Notes under the pieces: model-generated
Databases searched by the model: none
Seen by the model: the letters and a program-made list of their open reading frames with translations, nothing else
Told to the model about the DNA's origin: nothing
Shown: piece by piece, positions 30,455 through 41,360 of the stretch
Layout of the letters: every line of letters starts with the position of its first letter
Numbering within the stretch: the first letter of the stretch is position 1
Position numbers and translations under genes: made by a program
Assembly: GCA_003279005.1 (NCBI GenBank)
Contig: QCBY01000001.1
Coordinates: forward strand, 1-64,000
Reading direction: 5' to 3'
Origin: Prochlorococcus sp. AG-347-J22
Lineage (GTDB): Bacteria > Cyanobacteriota > Cyanobacteriia > PCC-6307 > Cyanobiaceae
DNA length: 64,000 nt

Positions 30455-30922
30455 TTGGATAAAAAATTTAAACACAATTTAGAAATTCTCCTTAAGGAAG
30501 TTGCTAAAGAATATGATTTAGAAATTTGTAGTCTTAATTTTCTAACAAATCAAAATCCAATAACTATAAAAATTATTATTAAAAAAAATGACGGAGAAGA
30601 CGTTACATTAGATGATTGTTCAAAATTCAATAACCCTGTATCTACTGTTATTGAAAATTCAAATCTTTTAAATTGTGCATATGTTTTAGAAATTAGTAGT
30701 CAAGGGGTCAGTGATGAATTAACCTCAGAAAGAGACTTCAAAACTTTTAAAGGTTTTCCAGTTAATGTTGAGTTAAACCAAAAAAATTCACAAATAAAAT
30801 TTTTGAGTGGTTTACTTTATGAAAAGACTAAAGATTATTTAGCCATTAACATAAAAGGTAAGATAAAAAAAATCCCCTTTGATGAAGTATTAAAGATTAG
30901 TCTTTGCACTCTAAAAGACTAA
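30455..30922 (+). CDS. rimP: Ribosome maturation factor RimP
   Basis: 155 aa, TTG start; [32 protein letters not shown]; upstream of nusA. Confidence 0.9.
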   Translation: MDKKFKHNLEILLKEVAKEYDLEICSLNFLTNQNPITIKIIIKKNDGEDVTLDDCSKFNNPVSTVIENSNLLNCAYVLEISSQGVSDELTSERDFKTFKGFPVNVELNQKNSQIKFLSGLLYEKTKDYLAINIKGKIKKIPFDEVLKISLCTLKD

Positions 30923-30959
30923 TAAATCTCTCAACCATTATTCATTCTACCCATCATAG

Positions 30960-32363
30960 ATGGCATTAGTAATTCTCCCAGGTTTAAACAATCTTATTGA
31001 AGACATTAGTGAGGAAAAAAAATTACCTCCTCAAGTTGTCGAATCAGCTTTACGTGAAGCCTTACTTAAAGGTTACGAAAAATACAGAAGAACTTTCTAC
31101 ATAGGAGTAAGAGAAGATCCTTTTGATGAAGAGTACTTTAGTAACTTTGATGTAGGATTTGATCTTGATGAAGAAGGATATCGAATTTTATCAAGCAAAA
31201 TAATTGTTGAAGAAGTTGAAAGCGAAGATCATCAAATATCTCTTCTTGAAGTAAAACAAGTTGCTGACGATGCTCAAATTGGTGATACCGTCGTTTTAGA
31301 TGTAACTCCAGAGAAAGAGGATTTTGGAAGAATGGCTGCTTCAACCACGAAGCAAGTATTGGCTCAAAAGTTGAGAGACCAACAAAGAAAAATGATTCAA
31401 GAAGAATTCGCAGATTTGGAAGATCCAGTTTTAACAGCAAGAGTTATAAGATTTGAAAGACAATCAGTAATTATGGGGGTTAGCTCAGGTATTGGCAGGC
31501 CCGAAGTGGAGGCAGAGCTTCCTAGAAGGGATCAATTGCCGAATGATAATTATAGAGCTAATGCAACATTCAAAGTTTTTCTTAAAGAAGTAAGTGAAAT
31601 AGCGAGAAAAGGGCCTCAACTTTTTGTAAGTAGAGCTAATGCTGGTTTAGTTGTTTATTTATTTGAAAATGAAGTTCCAGAAATTCAGGAAGGTACGGTA
31701 AAAATTGTTGCTGTTTCAAGAGAAGCGAACCCTCCCTCAAGAGCGGTCGGTCCAAGGACTAAAGTTGCAGTCGATAGTATTGAAAGAGAAGTTGATCCCG
31801 TAGGTGCCTGCATTGGAGCTAGAGGAGCAAGAATTCAACAAGTTGTTAATGAATTAAGAGGTGAAAAAATTGATGTTGTTAAATGGTCGTCTGATCCTAC
31901 TCAATACATATTAAATTCTTTGAGCCCAGCTAAAGTCGACCTTGTCAGGCTCGTTGATCCAGAAGGACAACATGCTCATGTTTTAGTTCCTCCAGATCAA
32001 TTGAGTCTTGCTATAGGCAGAGAGGGTCAAAATGTACGCCTTGCCGCAAGATTAACTGGATGGAAAATAGACGTCAAAAACTCCCATGAATATGATCAAG
32101 AAGCAGAGGATACTGCTGTAGCAGAATTAATTGTTCAAAGAGAAGAAGAAGAGAATCTTCAAAGAGAAGCTGAACTGAGATTAGAGGCAGAGCAAGCAGA
32201 AAGAGCCGCGGAAGATGCAAGATTGAGAGAACTTTATCCTCTACCTGAAGATGATGAGGAATATGGGGATGTATCATACGAAGAAGATAATCTATCCGAA
32301 AACATTCAAATAGGAGATCTGAATTCAACTGAAGTCATTTCTTCAGAGGAGAAAAAGCAGTGA
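30960..32363 (+). CDS. nusA: Transcription termination/antitermination factor NusA
   Basis: 467 aa; S1/KH domains; CIGARGARIQQVVNELRGEKIDVV. Confidence 0.96.
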   Translation: MALVILPGLNNLIEDISEEKKLPPQVVESALREALLKGYEKYRRTFYIGVREDPFDEEYFSNFDVGFDLDEEGYRILSSKIIVEEVESEDHQISLLEVKQVADDAQIGDTVVLDVTPEKEDFGRMAASTTKQVLAQKLRDQQRKMIQEEFADLEDPVLTARVIRFERQSVIMGVSSGIGRPEVEAELPRRDQLPNDNYRANATFKVFLKEVSEIARKGPQLFVSRANAGLVVYLFENEVPEIQEGTVKIVAVSREANPPSRAVGPRTKVAVDSIEREVDPVGACIGARGARIQQVVNELRGEKIDVVKWSSDPTQYILNSLSPAKVDLVRLVDPEGQHAHVLVPPDQLSLAIGREGQNVRLAARLTGWKIDVKNSHEYDQEAEDTAVAELIVQREEEENLQREAELRLEAEQAERAAEDARLRELYPLPEDDEEYGDVSYEEDNLSENIQIGDLNSTEVISSEEKKQ

Positions 32364-32620
32364 TCCCAAAAACTCCTGTTATGCGTAGATGTATTTCCTG
32401 TAGGACAACTTTTGATAGAAATAATCTTTTTAAGATTACCAACGATCATAAGTTAGGGATAATGCTAAACCAAGGCACGGGTCGTTCTGCTTACATTTGT
32501 AAATCCAAAAAATGTTGTACAGATTCTAAACTTCAAAAAAAGCTTCAAAAAGCTTTAAAAAGCATTTTAAATCCTGATTTTTTTGATATTTTTAAGAGGG
32601 AAATTGCAAACTATAATTAA
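32360..32620 (+). CDS. YlxR/DUF448 family RNA-binding protein
   Basis: 86 aa; MRRCISCR, GRSAYIC; between nusA and infB. Confidence 0.9.
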   Translation: MIPKTPVMRRCISCRTTFDRNNLFKITNDHKLGIMLNQGTGRSAYICKSKKCCTDSKLQKKLQKALKSILNPDFFDIFKREIANYN

Positions 32621-32691
32621 CTATCCCAAAAGAGAATATAATTAATACTATGTTCTCTACAAACTTCAAAAAGGAGTAACATTTAGACTAA

Positions 32692-35600
32692 ATGACTATC
32701 AGCGATAAAATCAGAGTTTATGAACTTTCCAGAGATCTAAAACTGGAAAACAAAGATATATTGGATGCTGCTCAAAAACTTTCAATATCAGTTAAAAGTC
32801 ATAGCAGTTCAATATCTTTAGAGGATGCAAAAAAAATTAAAAATCTTATCAATAACAAAAATTCGGATAAAAAAATACTCTCTGTAAGTAAACCTTCAAT
32901 CCAAGCAACCATTGAACAACAAAAAAGCATTGAAAATAAAAATAAAGATAAAAAGTCATTTGCCAATAACTCACATCAAGATAAGTCCTCAAAAGAAATA
33001 TTAAATAAAAAACCCATCCTGATTAAGCCAATAAATAAGCCTGGAAATTTACTAATAAACTCAAATAAAAAAAATACAAATAAACTTGAATATTCAAATC
33101 CTCGCTCAATTGTTTCTAACCTCCAATCTCAAGCACTTTCAAATACTCAGAACAAAACTAATAATTCACTTAAAACAAAAAATCTAAAAGATCCAAAGGT
33201 TGTCCAAGACAAAAAGCCTTTGAATAATATTTCAGCACCAAAAACAATTAGTCCATTAAGACCTCCTATTCAACTAATAGAAAAGCCTAAAAATTTAACA
33301 AATTCAAATAAAGATATAAACGCTAATATAAAGAACAACTCTTCAAAACAAACACCACAATCATTAAATAGATTTGATAAAAATCTATCAAAAACGAATT
33401 TAAATAATCCTAGTATTAAAAATGCACCTGAACTTGTGGGTGCCCCGATTAGAAGGGAAGATACTAAAATTAATGCAAAGAGACAAAATTCTAATACCAG
33501 ACAATCCCCACCCAATACACAAGCTTTTGAGAATAAAACTGGCATCCATAATAGACCAGCTGTTTCCAATAGATCAGGAGTTCAGAATAGGCAGAGCACA
33601 AGTAATAGACCAGCTGTTTCCAATAGATCAGGAGTTCAGAATAGGCAGAGCACAAATAATAGACAAGGCGGTCCCTTCAGACAGGGGGATCCAAATAGAC
33701 AGGGAGGATCCTACAAACAGGGAGGAGCAAATAGACAAGGCGTTTCTAATAGAGCAAGAGTACAGAATAGGCAAAATACACCTAATAGACCAGGCGGTCC
33801 TCTGAGACAAGGAGATTTCAATAGGTCCGGTTCCAAATTTAATACTAAAAATCCTTCAGCAATTAGGAAGCCAGTTGCACCCAATGAACTGATGCAACTG
33901 CAGAAAACGAATGCCACAGATAAAGAAAAACTTAATAAATCTAATTTTGATAAACAAAAAGTCGAGTTACCAAAGCAGAAAGTAAAAGAACCAAATAGTC
34001 GTTTAAATACATCACCTCCTGCAAAAAAAACACCCCACAGATCATTTACAAACAATTCTAAAAAACCTGGTAAAACAGATTGGGACGATAGCGCAAAGCT
34101 AGAAGCCTTAAGAAATAAAAACCCCCAGAAACAAAGACAAAAGGTACATATTATCGGTGAAAATGATGACTCATTAACCTCTGAGACCAGCGGTTACGCA
34201 GGAGAAAAGGTTTCAATACTATCGGCTAGCTTAGCTCGTCCAAAAAAAGAAAAGTCTGAAGAACCTAAATTACAAAAAACTACAAAACAATTAAAGAAGA
34301 AGAAAAAAGAAACCACCAGACAAAGACAAAAGAGAAGAGCTTTGGAACTTAAAGCAGCCAAAGATGCCAAACAAGTAAGACCTGAGATGATAATTGTACC
34401 TGAGGATAATTTAACAGTTCAAGAATTAGCCGATAAGCTTAGTCTTGAAAGTTCTGAAATAATAAAGTCACTTTTCTTTAAAGGCATTACAGCTACTGTT
34501 ACTCAATCACTAGATTTAGCAACTATCGAAACTGTAGCTGAAGAATTTGGAGTTCCTGTTTTGCAAGATGATGTAGAAGAAGCTGCTAAGAAAACAGTAG
34601 ACATGATTGAAACTGATGATATTAAAAGTCTTATCAAAAGACCCCCAGTCATTACAGTGATGGGTCATGTTGACCATGGTAAAACCAGTCTTTTAGATGC
34701 CATAAGAGAATCTAGAGTAGCCTCTGGAGAAGCAGGTGGCATAACTCAACATATAGGAGCTTACCAAGTTGAATTTGAACATGAATCAAAAAAGAAAAAG
34801 CTAACTTTTCTTGATACTCCTGGACATGAAGCGTTTACTGCTATGCGTGCAAGAGGTACAAAAGTTACTGACGTAGCCGTACTTGTAGTAGCAGCCGATG
34901 ATGGATGTAGGCCTCAAACAATTGAAGCTATTAGTCATGCAAGAGCAGCAGAAGTACCAATAGTAGTAGCTATAAATAAAATTGATAAAGAAGGGGCATC
35001 TCCAGATAGAGTTAAACAGGAATTATCAGAAAAAGATTTAATTGCAGAAGACTGGGGTGGAGACGTTGTTATGGTACCAGTCAGTGCTATCAAAAAACAA
35101 AATATTGATAAATTACTAGAGATGATCTTATTGGTTTCTGAAGTTGAAGATCTCCAAGCAAACCCAGAAAGATTAGCAAAAGGGACTGTTATTGAAGCTC
35201 ATTTAGATAAAGCCAAAGGTCCTGTCGCGACTTTATTAATACAGAATGGCACATTAAAATCTGGCGATGTTTTAGCTGCTGGTTCGGTTCTTGGCAAAAT
35301 TAGAGCAATGGTTGATGAACATGGAATTAGAATTAAAGAAGCAGGACCTTCATGTCCAGTAGAAGCCCTTGGATTTAGCGAAGTACCCACCGCAGGTGAT
35401 GAATTTGAAGTTTACCCTGATGAGAAAACTGCAAGAGCAATTGTAGGAGAAAGAGCTACTGATGCAAGAGCAACAAAATTAGCCCAGCAAATGGCATCTA
35501 GGAGGGTGAGCTTATCATCTTTATCCACTCAAGCAAATGATGGTGAACTTAAAGAATTAAATCTAATTCTTAAAGCAGATGTCCAAGGTAGTGTAGAAGC

Positions 35601-36165
35601 AATTTTAGGTTCGCTAGAACAATTACCAAAAAATGAAGTTCAAGTTAGAGTTCTTCTCTCAGCTCCAGGAGAAATAACTGAGACTGATATAGATCTTGCT
35701 GCTGCCTCTGGCTCAGTAATAATAGGATTTAATACCTCACTAGCCTCTGGCGCCAAAAGAGCAGCTGACTCAAATAATGTTGATGTAAGAGAGTATGAAG
35801 TCATTTATAAACTTTTAGAAGATATTCAATCCGCTATGGAGGGATTACTTGAGCCTGATTTAGTTGAAGAATCCTTAGGTCAAGCTGAAGTAAGAGCAAC
35901 CTTTGCAGTTGGGAAAGGAGCTATTGCTGGTTGTTATATACAAAGTGGCAAACTTCAAAGAAATTGCTCTTTAAGAGTAATTAGATCAGATAAAGTAATT
36001 TTTGAAGGTAATTTAGATTCTTTAAAAAGATCTAAAGATGATGTAAAAGAAGTTAATACTGGGTTTGAATGCGGGGTTGGATGTGAAAAATTCTCAACCT
36101 GGAGTGAAGGAGATATTATAGAAGCCTTCAAATTTATAACTAAAAAAAGAACTTTAAATAAATGA
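32692..36165 (+). CDS. infB: Translation initiation factor IF-2
   Basis: 1157 aa; [29 protein letters not shown]; long low-complexity N-terminus. Confidence 0.97.
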   Translation: MTISDKIRVYELSRDLKLENKDILDAAQKLSISVKSHSSSISLEDAKKIKNLINNKNSDKKILSVSKPSIQATIEQQKSIENKNKDKKSFANNSHQDKSSKEILNKKPILIKPINKPGNLLINSNKKNTNKLEYSNPRSIVSNLQSQALSNTQNKTNNSLKTKNLKDPKVVQDKKPLNNISAPKTISPLRPPIQLIEKPKNLTNSNKDINANIKNNSSKQTPQSLNRFDKNLSKTNLNNPSIKNAPELVGAPIRREDTKINAKRQNSNTRQSPPNTQAFENKTGIHNRPAVSNRSGVQNRQSTSNRPAVSNRSGVQNRQSTNNRQGGPFRQGDPNRQGGSYKQGGANRQGVSNRARVQNRQNTPNRPGGPLRQGDFNRSGSKFNTKNPSAIRKPVAPNELMQLQKTNATDKEKLNKSNFDKQKVELPKQKVKEPNSRLNTSPPAKKTPHRSFTNNSKKPGKTDWDDSAKLEALRNKNPQKQRQKVHIIGENDDSLTSETSGYAGEKVSILSASLARPKKEKSEEPKLQKTTKQLKKKKKETTRQRQKRRALELKAAKDAKQVRPEMIIVPEDNLTVQELADKLSLESSEIIKSLFFKGITATVTQSLDLATIETVAEEFGVPVLQDDVEEAAKKTVDMIETDDIKSLIKRPPVITVMGHVDHGKTSLLDAIRESRVASGEAGGITQHIGAYQVEFEHESKKKKLTFLDTPGHEAFTAMRARGTKVTDVAVLVVAADDGCRPQTIEAISHARAAEVPIVVAINKIDKEGASPDRVKQELSEKDLIAEDWGGDVVMVPVSAIKKQNIDKLLEMILLVSEVEDLQANPERLAKGTVIEAHLDKAKGPVATLLIQNGTLKSGDVLAAGSVLGKIRAMVDEHGIRIKEAGPSCPVEALGFSEVPTAGDEFEVYPDEKTARAIVGERATDARATKLAQQMASRRVSLSSLSTQANDGELKELNLILKADVQGSVEAILGSLEQLPKNEVQVRVLLSAPGEITETDIDLAAASGSVIIGFNTSLASGAKRAADSNNVDVREYEVIYKLLEDIQSAMEGLLEPDLVEESLGQAEVRATFAVGKGAIAGCYIQSGKLQRNCSLRVIRSDKVIFEGNLDSLKRSKDDVKEVNTGFECGVGCEKFSTWSEGDIIEAFKFITKKRTLNK
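33550..33657 (+). repeat. Two near-identical 54-bp tandem units inside infB
   Basis: aatagaccagctgtttccaatagatcaggagttcagaataggcagagcacaagt at 33550-33603 repeated at 33604-33657; encodes [17 protein letters not shown](S/N). Confidence 0.95.
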
Positions 36166-36172
36166 TTTAATT

Positions 36173-36406
36173 TTACTTATTTCTCTCAAGAAATAATAGA
36201 AAGGGGAATAATGTACAAGCTCCCAGTTGTATGAAAAGATTATTTTGCTGAATTTCATTACCACTAGCAATTTTTGAAAGCATTATGAAAAGGCCTAAAA
36301 AAGCTGAACCTGTAAAAGCTATCCATAATACTTTTCTTAATCCTTTGAAAGGAGCCTGAGATTCCTTGAGTAATTTTCTTTTTAATTCAGGATCAATTTT
36401 TGACAT
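36173..36406 (-). CDS. DUF3493 family conserved membrane protein
   Basis: 77 aa; DPELKRKLLKESQAPFKGLRKVLW N-terminus, two hydrophobic segments. Confidence 0.75.
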   Translation of the reverse strand: MSKIDPELKRKLLKESQAPFKGLRKVLWIAFTGSAFLGLFIMLSKIASGNEIQQNNLFIQLGACTLFPFLLFLERNK

Positions 36407-36458
36407 TAATTATTTCAAATATAAAATTATTCTATATGAAAATTTCAAATTTTTTATT

Positions 36459-36530
36459 GCCGATATAGCTCAGCGGAAGAGCAACTGTCTCGTAAACAGT
36501 AGGTCATTGGTTCAATTCCGATTATCGGCA
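36459..36530 (+). tRNA. trnT: tRNA-Thr (anticodon CGT)
   Basis: 7-bp acceptor GCCGATA/TATCGGC; anticodon arm ACTGT-CTCGTAA-ACAGT; T-arm GGTTCAATTCC. Confidence 0.95.
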
Positions 36531-36556
36531 TCTAAGTTTCATATATTAGTAATAAC

Positions 36557-38119
36557 ATGATTGAAAGAAATAAGAATTTTAAAAAAGTTTTTAAGATTTG
36601 CCTTTTTATTCCTCTTATTTTCTACTACGGGAAAAGAAGTTATATAGCCTTTGATGAAGGATTTTATGCTTTGCAAGCTAGATGGATATTAGAGAAAGGT
36701 AACTGGATAATTCCTTTATGGTGGGATGAATATGTTTTAGATAGAACAAATGGTTTACAAATTTTAATAGCAAAATCACAAGAAATATTCGGTAAGAATC
36801 TTTTCGCTGCATATTTGCCAACTACCATTGCAGCTATTCTAATGTTACTGATAACTTATAAATTACATGAAGAATTTTTTGGTAAAAATCATGCAATTTT
36901 ATCTCCATTAATACTTGCTACTACATATCTTTGGTTTGACTACTCTCATTTAGCTACTCAAGATCTTATTTATTCCTGCTTAGTAACTATTGGAGTTTTT
37001 TCTTTAGTAAAAATAAAAAAAAATAAAAGCAATTTCTATTTTTTAGTTTTTGGTTTTTGGATAGGTTTAGCTTTCATGATGAAGACTTTTCTTGTAGCTG
37101 TTCCTCTTGCTGCACTATTACCATATGTAATAACAAATAGAAAATTATTTTTTAATAAATTATTTTGGCTTGGATTAATAATTGGATTTATTCCATATCT
37201 AATATGGGCTTATTTTATAAATTCTTTTTTAGATCAGAACATTATCTTTTACTTATTTGGGAAATTTACTTACCTCTCTAATAAAAACGATTCTACAAAT
37301 CCTTTTTATTATTACTTTTGGAATATTCCAACAACTTACTTACCATGGAGTATATTTTCTATCATCGGCTTAATTTCAAATTCATTAGAAGATAAAAATA
37401 AGAATGAAAAATTAATATTAACTTATTTCCCCATTATTTTAATTTTAATAATAAGTATCTTTTCTACAAAAACTCCGTATTACCCTCTGCAAATATCTGC
37501 AATCTTATCTTTAAATGCATATTCCGGTATTAAATATTTATTTAGCTCAAAAAGATATAAATCTTTAGCTGTTTTTGTTCTGTCAAAGTTTATTCCTCTA
37601 TTGATTATTTCTATAGTTATTATTTACCTTATTTTCTTCAAAAGTGTCTTAAATTTCAATACAAAAGAAAATATATTTATTGTTTTAGGATTAATGTCAT
37701 TTGCAATAGCTTGGTCTCTTATAAAAGATCAAAGAAACATCAAAGAGTTTTTTATAACTTTAATTATTGGTCCTTATCTATTAACATCATTACTATTGCA
37801 ATCAGGTTTATTTACAGACCGATCAAGGGAGTTAAGAGAAACTATGGAGTATCTATCTTCATTAGATATCCTTAAGAATGAAATCATTAATGTTGATAAA
37901 AGGAACACTGGAAGTAAAAAGGCACAATCAAAACTAATAAGAATTTCTCTACTAACTCCTAATTTAGGAGATAGAATTGAAAGCTTAGAAAAAATGAAAC
38001 CCTCAGATTTAGCATGGTCTACCCTGTCCTCAAATGAATTATATGAAAATAATTCTTATCAAGTAATTTACGATCATGAAATTTTATCTCCCTGGAAATT
38101 GATCAGAAAAAATCAATGA
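36557..38119 (+). CDS. Membrane glycosyltransferase, PMT/ArnT-like family
   Basis: 520 aa polytopic; N-terminal FDEGFYALQARWILEKGNWIIP motif typical of the family. Confidence 0.85.
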   Translation: MIERNKNFKKVFKICLFIPLIFYYGKRSYIAFDEGFYALQARWILEKGNWIIPLWWDEYVLDRTNGLQILIAKSQEIFGKNLFAAYLPTTIAAILMLLITYKLHEEFFGKNHAILSPLILATTYLWFDYSHLATQDLIYSCLVTIGVFSLVKIKKNKSNFYFLVFGFWIGLAFMMKTFLVAVPLAALLPYVITNRKLFFNKLFWLGLIIGFIPYLIWAYFINSFLDQNIIFYLFGKFTYLSNKNDSTNPFYYYFWNIPTTYLPWSIFSIIGLISNSLEDKNKNEKLILTYFPIILILIISIFSTKTPYYPLQISAILSLNAYSGIKYLFSSKRYKSLAVFVLSKFIPLLIISIVIIYLIFFKSVLNFNTKENIFIVLGLMSFAIAWSLIKDQRNIKEFFITLIIGPYLLTSLLLQSGLFTDRSRELRETMEYLSSLDILKNEIINVDKRNTGSKKAQSKLIRISLLTPNLGDRIESLEKMKPSDLAWSTLSSNELYENNSYQVIYDHEILSPWKLIRKNQ

Positions 38120-38157
38120 GTTTATATTAAGATTATCCTGATAAGAAATTAAATTTA

Positions 38158-39249
38158 ATGAAATCTGTAAATACATGGAATCTATCAAATAATCAAATTC
38201 ATCAATTATTCAAAGATAAAAATGAATTTCTTTCTCTTAAAGTAAGAGGAAATACTTGGGAACCAATTACAAGATGGCTCAAGTTAGATTCTAGAATATT
38301 CAAAGGCACAACTAACAAAGCAAGAATTACTTTATGTGATATCGAATCATTGGCTGAAATTTATAATTACAGATCTATCAGATGGAAAGCAAAAAAATTA
38401 ACTCCAATACCAACTAAATTAATTCCAAAATTTATAAAAAATACTTTACGTAAGGTACCAATAATTAAGCAGCTTGCTTTTGAACTAGAAATTATATTTT
38501 ATAAATATCAAGAAAAATCTGGTAATCATTTAATTTCAATAGTTATTCCGGCAAGAAATGAGGAAGGCAATAAAGAACTCCTAAAAGAAGCTTTAGAAAA
38601 ATTTAAAAAAATACCTAATAAAATTGAAATAATATTTGTAGAGGGAAATAGTGTAGATAAAACTTTTCAAATGCTAGAAAAGCTTACTAAAGATTTTTCC
38701 AATTTCTTCCAAATATCTCTAATAAAACAAACTTCTAAGGGTAAGAAAAATGCTGTTGTAGAGGGTTTCAATATTTCATCTGGTGAAACTCTTGCAATTA
38801 TAGATAGTGACTTCACAGTAGACATTAATGATAGCATCGATGCAATAATCCAATCCACGAAAAATGAAAACATTCTACTTAATTGCTCTAGAACAACATT
38901 CCCAATGGAAAAAGATGCTATGAGATGGGCTAACTATATAGGAAATAGATGTTTTGCTTTATTTTTATCGATATTAATCAATAAACCAATTTCTGACTCA
39001 TTATGTGGGACAAAAGTTTTCTCAAGAAAGTTTTTCAATTTGATGAAAAAAAATGGTAGTTGGGAATCTAAATCAGATCCTTTTGGTGATTTTACAATAA
39101 TTTTTGAAGCAGCCAATAATAATATTAAAATTCTAAATTATCCCGTTAGATATTATGCAAGGAAATCTGGAGCACCAAATATATCAAGATGGGTTGATGG
39201 TATAAAACTTCTTAAGGTATGCTGGAAATATATGATTTCAGACATCTAA
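38158..39249 (+). CDS. Family 2 glycosyltransferase with N-terminal extension
   Basis: 363 aa; SIVIPARNEEGN, IIFVEGNSVDKT, IIDSDFTVD. Confidence 0.87.
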   Translation: MKSVNTWNLSNNQIHQLFKDKNEFLSLKVRGNTWEPITRWLKLDSRIFKGTTNKARITLCDIESLAEIYNYRSIRWKAKKLTPIPTKLIPKFIKNTLRKVPIIKQLAFELEIIFYKYQEKSGNHLISIVIPARNEEGNKELLKEALEKFKKIPNKIEIIFVEGNSVDKTFQMLEKLTKDFSNFFQISLIKQTSKGKKNAVVEGFNISSGETLAIIDSDFTVDINDSIDAIIQSTKNENILLNCSRTTFPMEKDAMRWANYIGNRCFALFLSILINKPISDSLCGTKVFSRKFFNLMKKNGSWESKSDPFGDFTIIFEAANNNIKILNYPVRYYARKSGAPNISRWVDGIKLLKVCWKYMISDI

Positions 39250-39323
39250 AGAAAGTTTAAATTTTTCGGAATTAAATTTATAAAAATTCACCGAAAAAGT
39301 AATAAAATAGTTAGATTCTTATT

Positions 39324-40967
39324 GTGAGATCATTTTTAAATTTCTTTATGGAGTTTAAGTTTCCTTTACAAAAAATAACGCAAAATATCAATAGAGAAAT
39401 ATTCGACAAAGTTCTTGTTGTTAGATTACCTTGTAATCCAATATTTCCAATAGGGCCTATTTATTTAGCGGATCATATTCATAAGTGCTTCCCAAAAATT
39501 CAGCAACAATTCATTGATTTAGCAATAGTACCTCCAAATAAAATTTCCAAATATTTAAAAAGAAAAATAGATCAATTCAGACCTCATCTAATTATTTTCT
39601 CTTGGAGAGATATACAAATATACGCACCAGTTGACGGAAGAAGTGGTAACCCATTACAAAACTCTTTCGAAGTTTTCTACTCAAATAATCCACTAAAAAA
39701 AATTCGAGGCGCCTGGGGAGGTTTGAAATTAATAACGTCTCATTATGAAGAAATAAATAGAAATACATCTTTGGTGAAGATGGGACTAAACAGAGCTCAA
39801 AAATACAATAAATCAGTAAAAGTTATTTTAGGGGGCGGAGCCGTTAGCGTTTTCTACGAGCAGCTAGGGAATTTATTACCAAAAGGAACAGTTATTTCTG
39901 TTGGAGAAGGTGAAAACTTGATTGAAAAGATTATTAAAGGTGATTCTATTTCAGAAGAAAGGTGTTATATCGCAGGGGAAAAACCAAGGAATAAATTAAT
40001 ACATGAACAGCCATCTGGAACAGTAAAGACAGCTTGTAACTACAAATATATCAAATCTATTTGGCCTGAATTTAATTGGTATATTGAAGGTGGTGATTAT
40101 TATGTAGGAGTTCAAACCAAAAGAGGTTGTCCACATAATTGTTGTTTTTGTGTTTATACAGTTGTAGAGGGCAAGAAAGTTCGAGTTAATCCTATAAATG
40201 AAGTTATAAATGAAATGAAACAACTTTATGAAATTGGTGTTAGAGGTTTTTGGTTTACTGATGCACAATTTATCCCAACTAGAAATAATATAAAGGATGC
40301 GAAATTACTTCTTCAAGCTATAAAAGATCAAGGTTGGAATGATATTAAGTGGGCAGCATACATTAGAGCGGACAATATTGATCGCGAATTAGCTCAATTA
40401 ATGGTTGATACAGGAATGAGTTATTTTGAGATAGGCATTACTTCAGGATCTCAAGAACTTGTTAGAAAAATGAGGCTAGCTTACAACCTTAAAACAGTCC
40501 TAGAGAATTGTAGGATGCTTGTTGATGCAGGATTTAGTAATCATGTCTCAGTAAACTATTCATTTAATGTTTTTGATGAAACTCCAAATACAATTAAACA
40601 AACTATCGCTTACCACAGAGAGTTAGAAAATATCTTTGGAAAAGGCTTGGTAGATCCGGCTATATTTTTTATAGGTTTACAACCACATACTCTATTAGAA
40701 AAATATGCTCTAGAAAATAATATATTAAAACCTAATTATAATCCTATGAGTATGATGCCATGGACTGCAAGAAAACTTTTATGGAATCCAGGCCCTCTTG
40801 GTAAAAAGCTTGGAGAGGTTTGTTTGGAAGCTTTTGATAACAAAGATGATGAATTTGGAAAAACAGTTATTAATATTTTGGAAAGGAATTATGGCAAATC
40901 TTCTTTAGATGATTCCCTAAATGTTCGTAAATTATCAGAAAGAAAGTTAACCGCCGCAAAATCGTAA
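39324..40967 (+). CDS. B12-binding-domain-type radical SAM protein (possibly the family annotated as photosystem II high-light-acclimation radical SAM)
   Basis: 547 aa; radical SAM motif CPHNCCFC; N-terminal Rossmann-like region; GTG start. Specific family name is recall only. Confidence 0.82.
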   Translation: MRSFLNFFMEFKFPLQKITQNINREIFDKVLVVRLPCNPIFPIGPIYLADHIHKCFPKIQQQFIDLAIVPPNKISKYLKRKIDQFRPHLIIFSWRDIQIYAPVDGRSGNPLQNSFEVFYSNNPLKKIRGAWGGLKLITSHYEEINRNTSLVKMGLNRAQKYNKSVKVILGGGAVSVFYEQLGNLLPKGTVISVGEGENLIEKIIKGDSISEERCYIAGEKPRNKLIHEQPSGTVKTACNYKYIKSIWPEFNWYIEGGDYYVGVQTKRGCPHNCCFCVYTVVEGKKVRVNPINEVINEMKQLYEIGVRGFWFTDAQFIPTRNNIKDAKLLLQAIKDQGWNDIKWAAYIRADNIDRELAQLMVDTGMSYFEIGITSGSQELVRKMRLAYNLKTVLENCRMLVDAGFSNHVSVNYSFNVFDETPNTIKQTIAYHRELENIFGKGLVDPAIFFIGLQPHTLLEKYALENNILKPNYNPMSMMPWTARKLLWNPGPLGKKLGEVCLEAFDNKDDEFGKTVINILERNYGKSSLDDSLNVRKLSERKLTAAKS

Positions 40968-41003
40968 AAATAACTTACTTTTTAATTACAGTCTAAAAAC
41001 TAA

Positions 41004-41360
41004 TCAATCTTCTTTTTCAATTGAGCTTGATATTCCTTTTGATTTCAAGGATTCCGAATAAAATTCAGCAGGTTCTAGATCACAAACAATAACTAAACCA
41101 ACGCCAGTATTATGAGCTTCAAGCATAATTGAGATAGCATCTTGTTCGCTTAATTGCGGAACAACCTCTCTAAGTGAATTTGTGACGTACTCCATAGAAT
41201 TAATTGGGTCATTGTGAAGTAATACTTTATATTTTGGTGATTTGTTTTTTAACGCGGCTGGTTTTTTCTCTAAAACTGTTGCGTTACTATTCTTTCCTTT
41301 CTCTAACTTAATATTTGACATTAATTTTAATTTGCGATTACTCATAAGTATTTTGTACAT
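41004..41360 (-). CDS. clpS: ATP-dependent Clp protease adaptor ClpS
   Basis: 118 aa; YKVLLHNDPINSMEYVTNSL. Confidence 0.93.
   Translation of the reverse strand: MYKILMSNRKLKLMSNIKLEKGKNSNATVLEKKPAALKNKSPKYKVLLHNDPINSMEYVTNSLREVVPQLSEQDAISIMLEAHNTGVGLVIVCDLEPAEFYSESLKSKGISSSIEKED

Noticed and set aside
33270-34055. Repetitive alternate-frame ORFs within infB (33270..33569, 33422..33805, 33628..33810, 33711..34055)
   Set aside because: By-products of the infB low-complexity tandem repeats.
36366-36560. 64-aa + strand ORF
   Set aside because: Overlaps the well-supported tRNA-Thr; no protein-like features.
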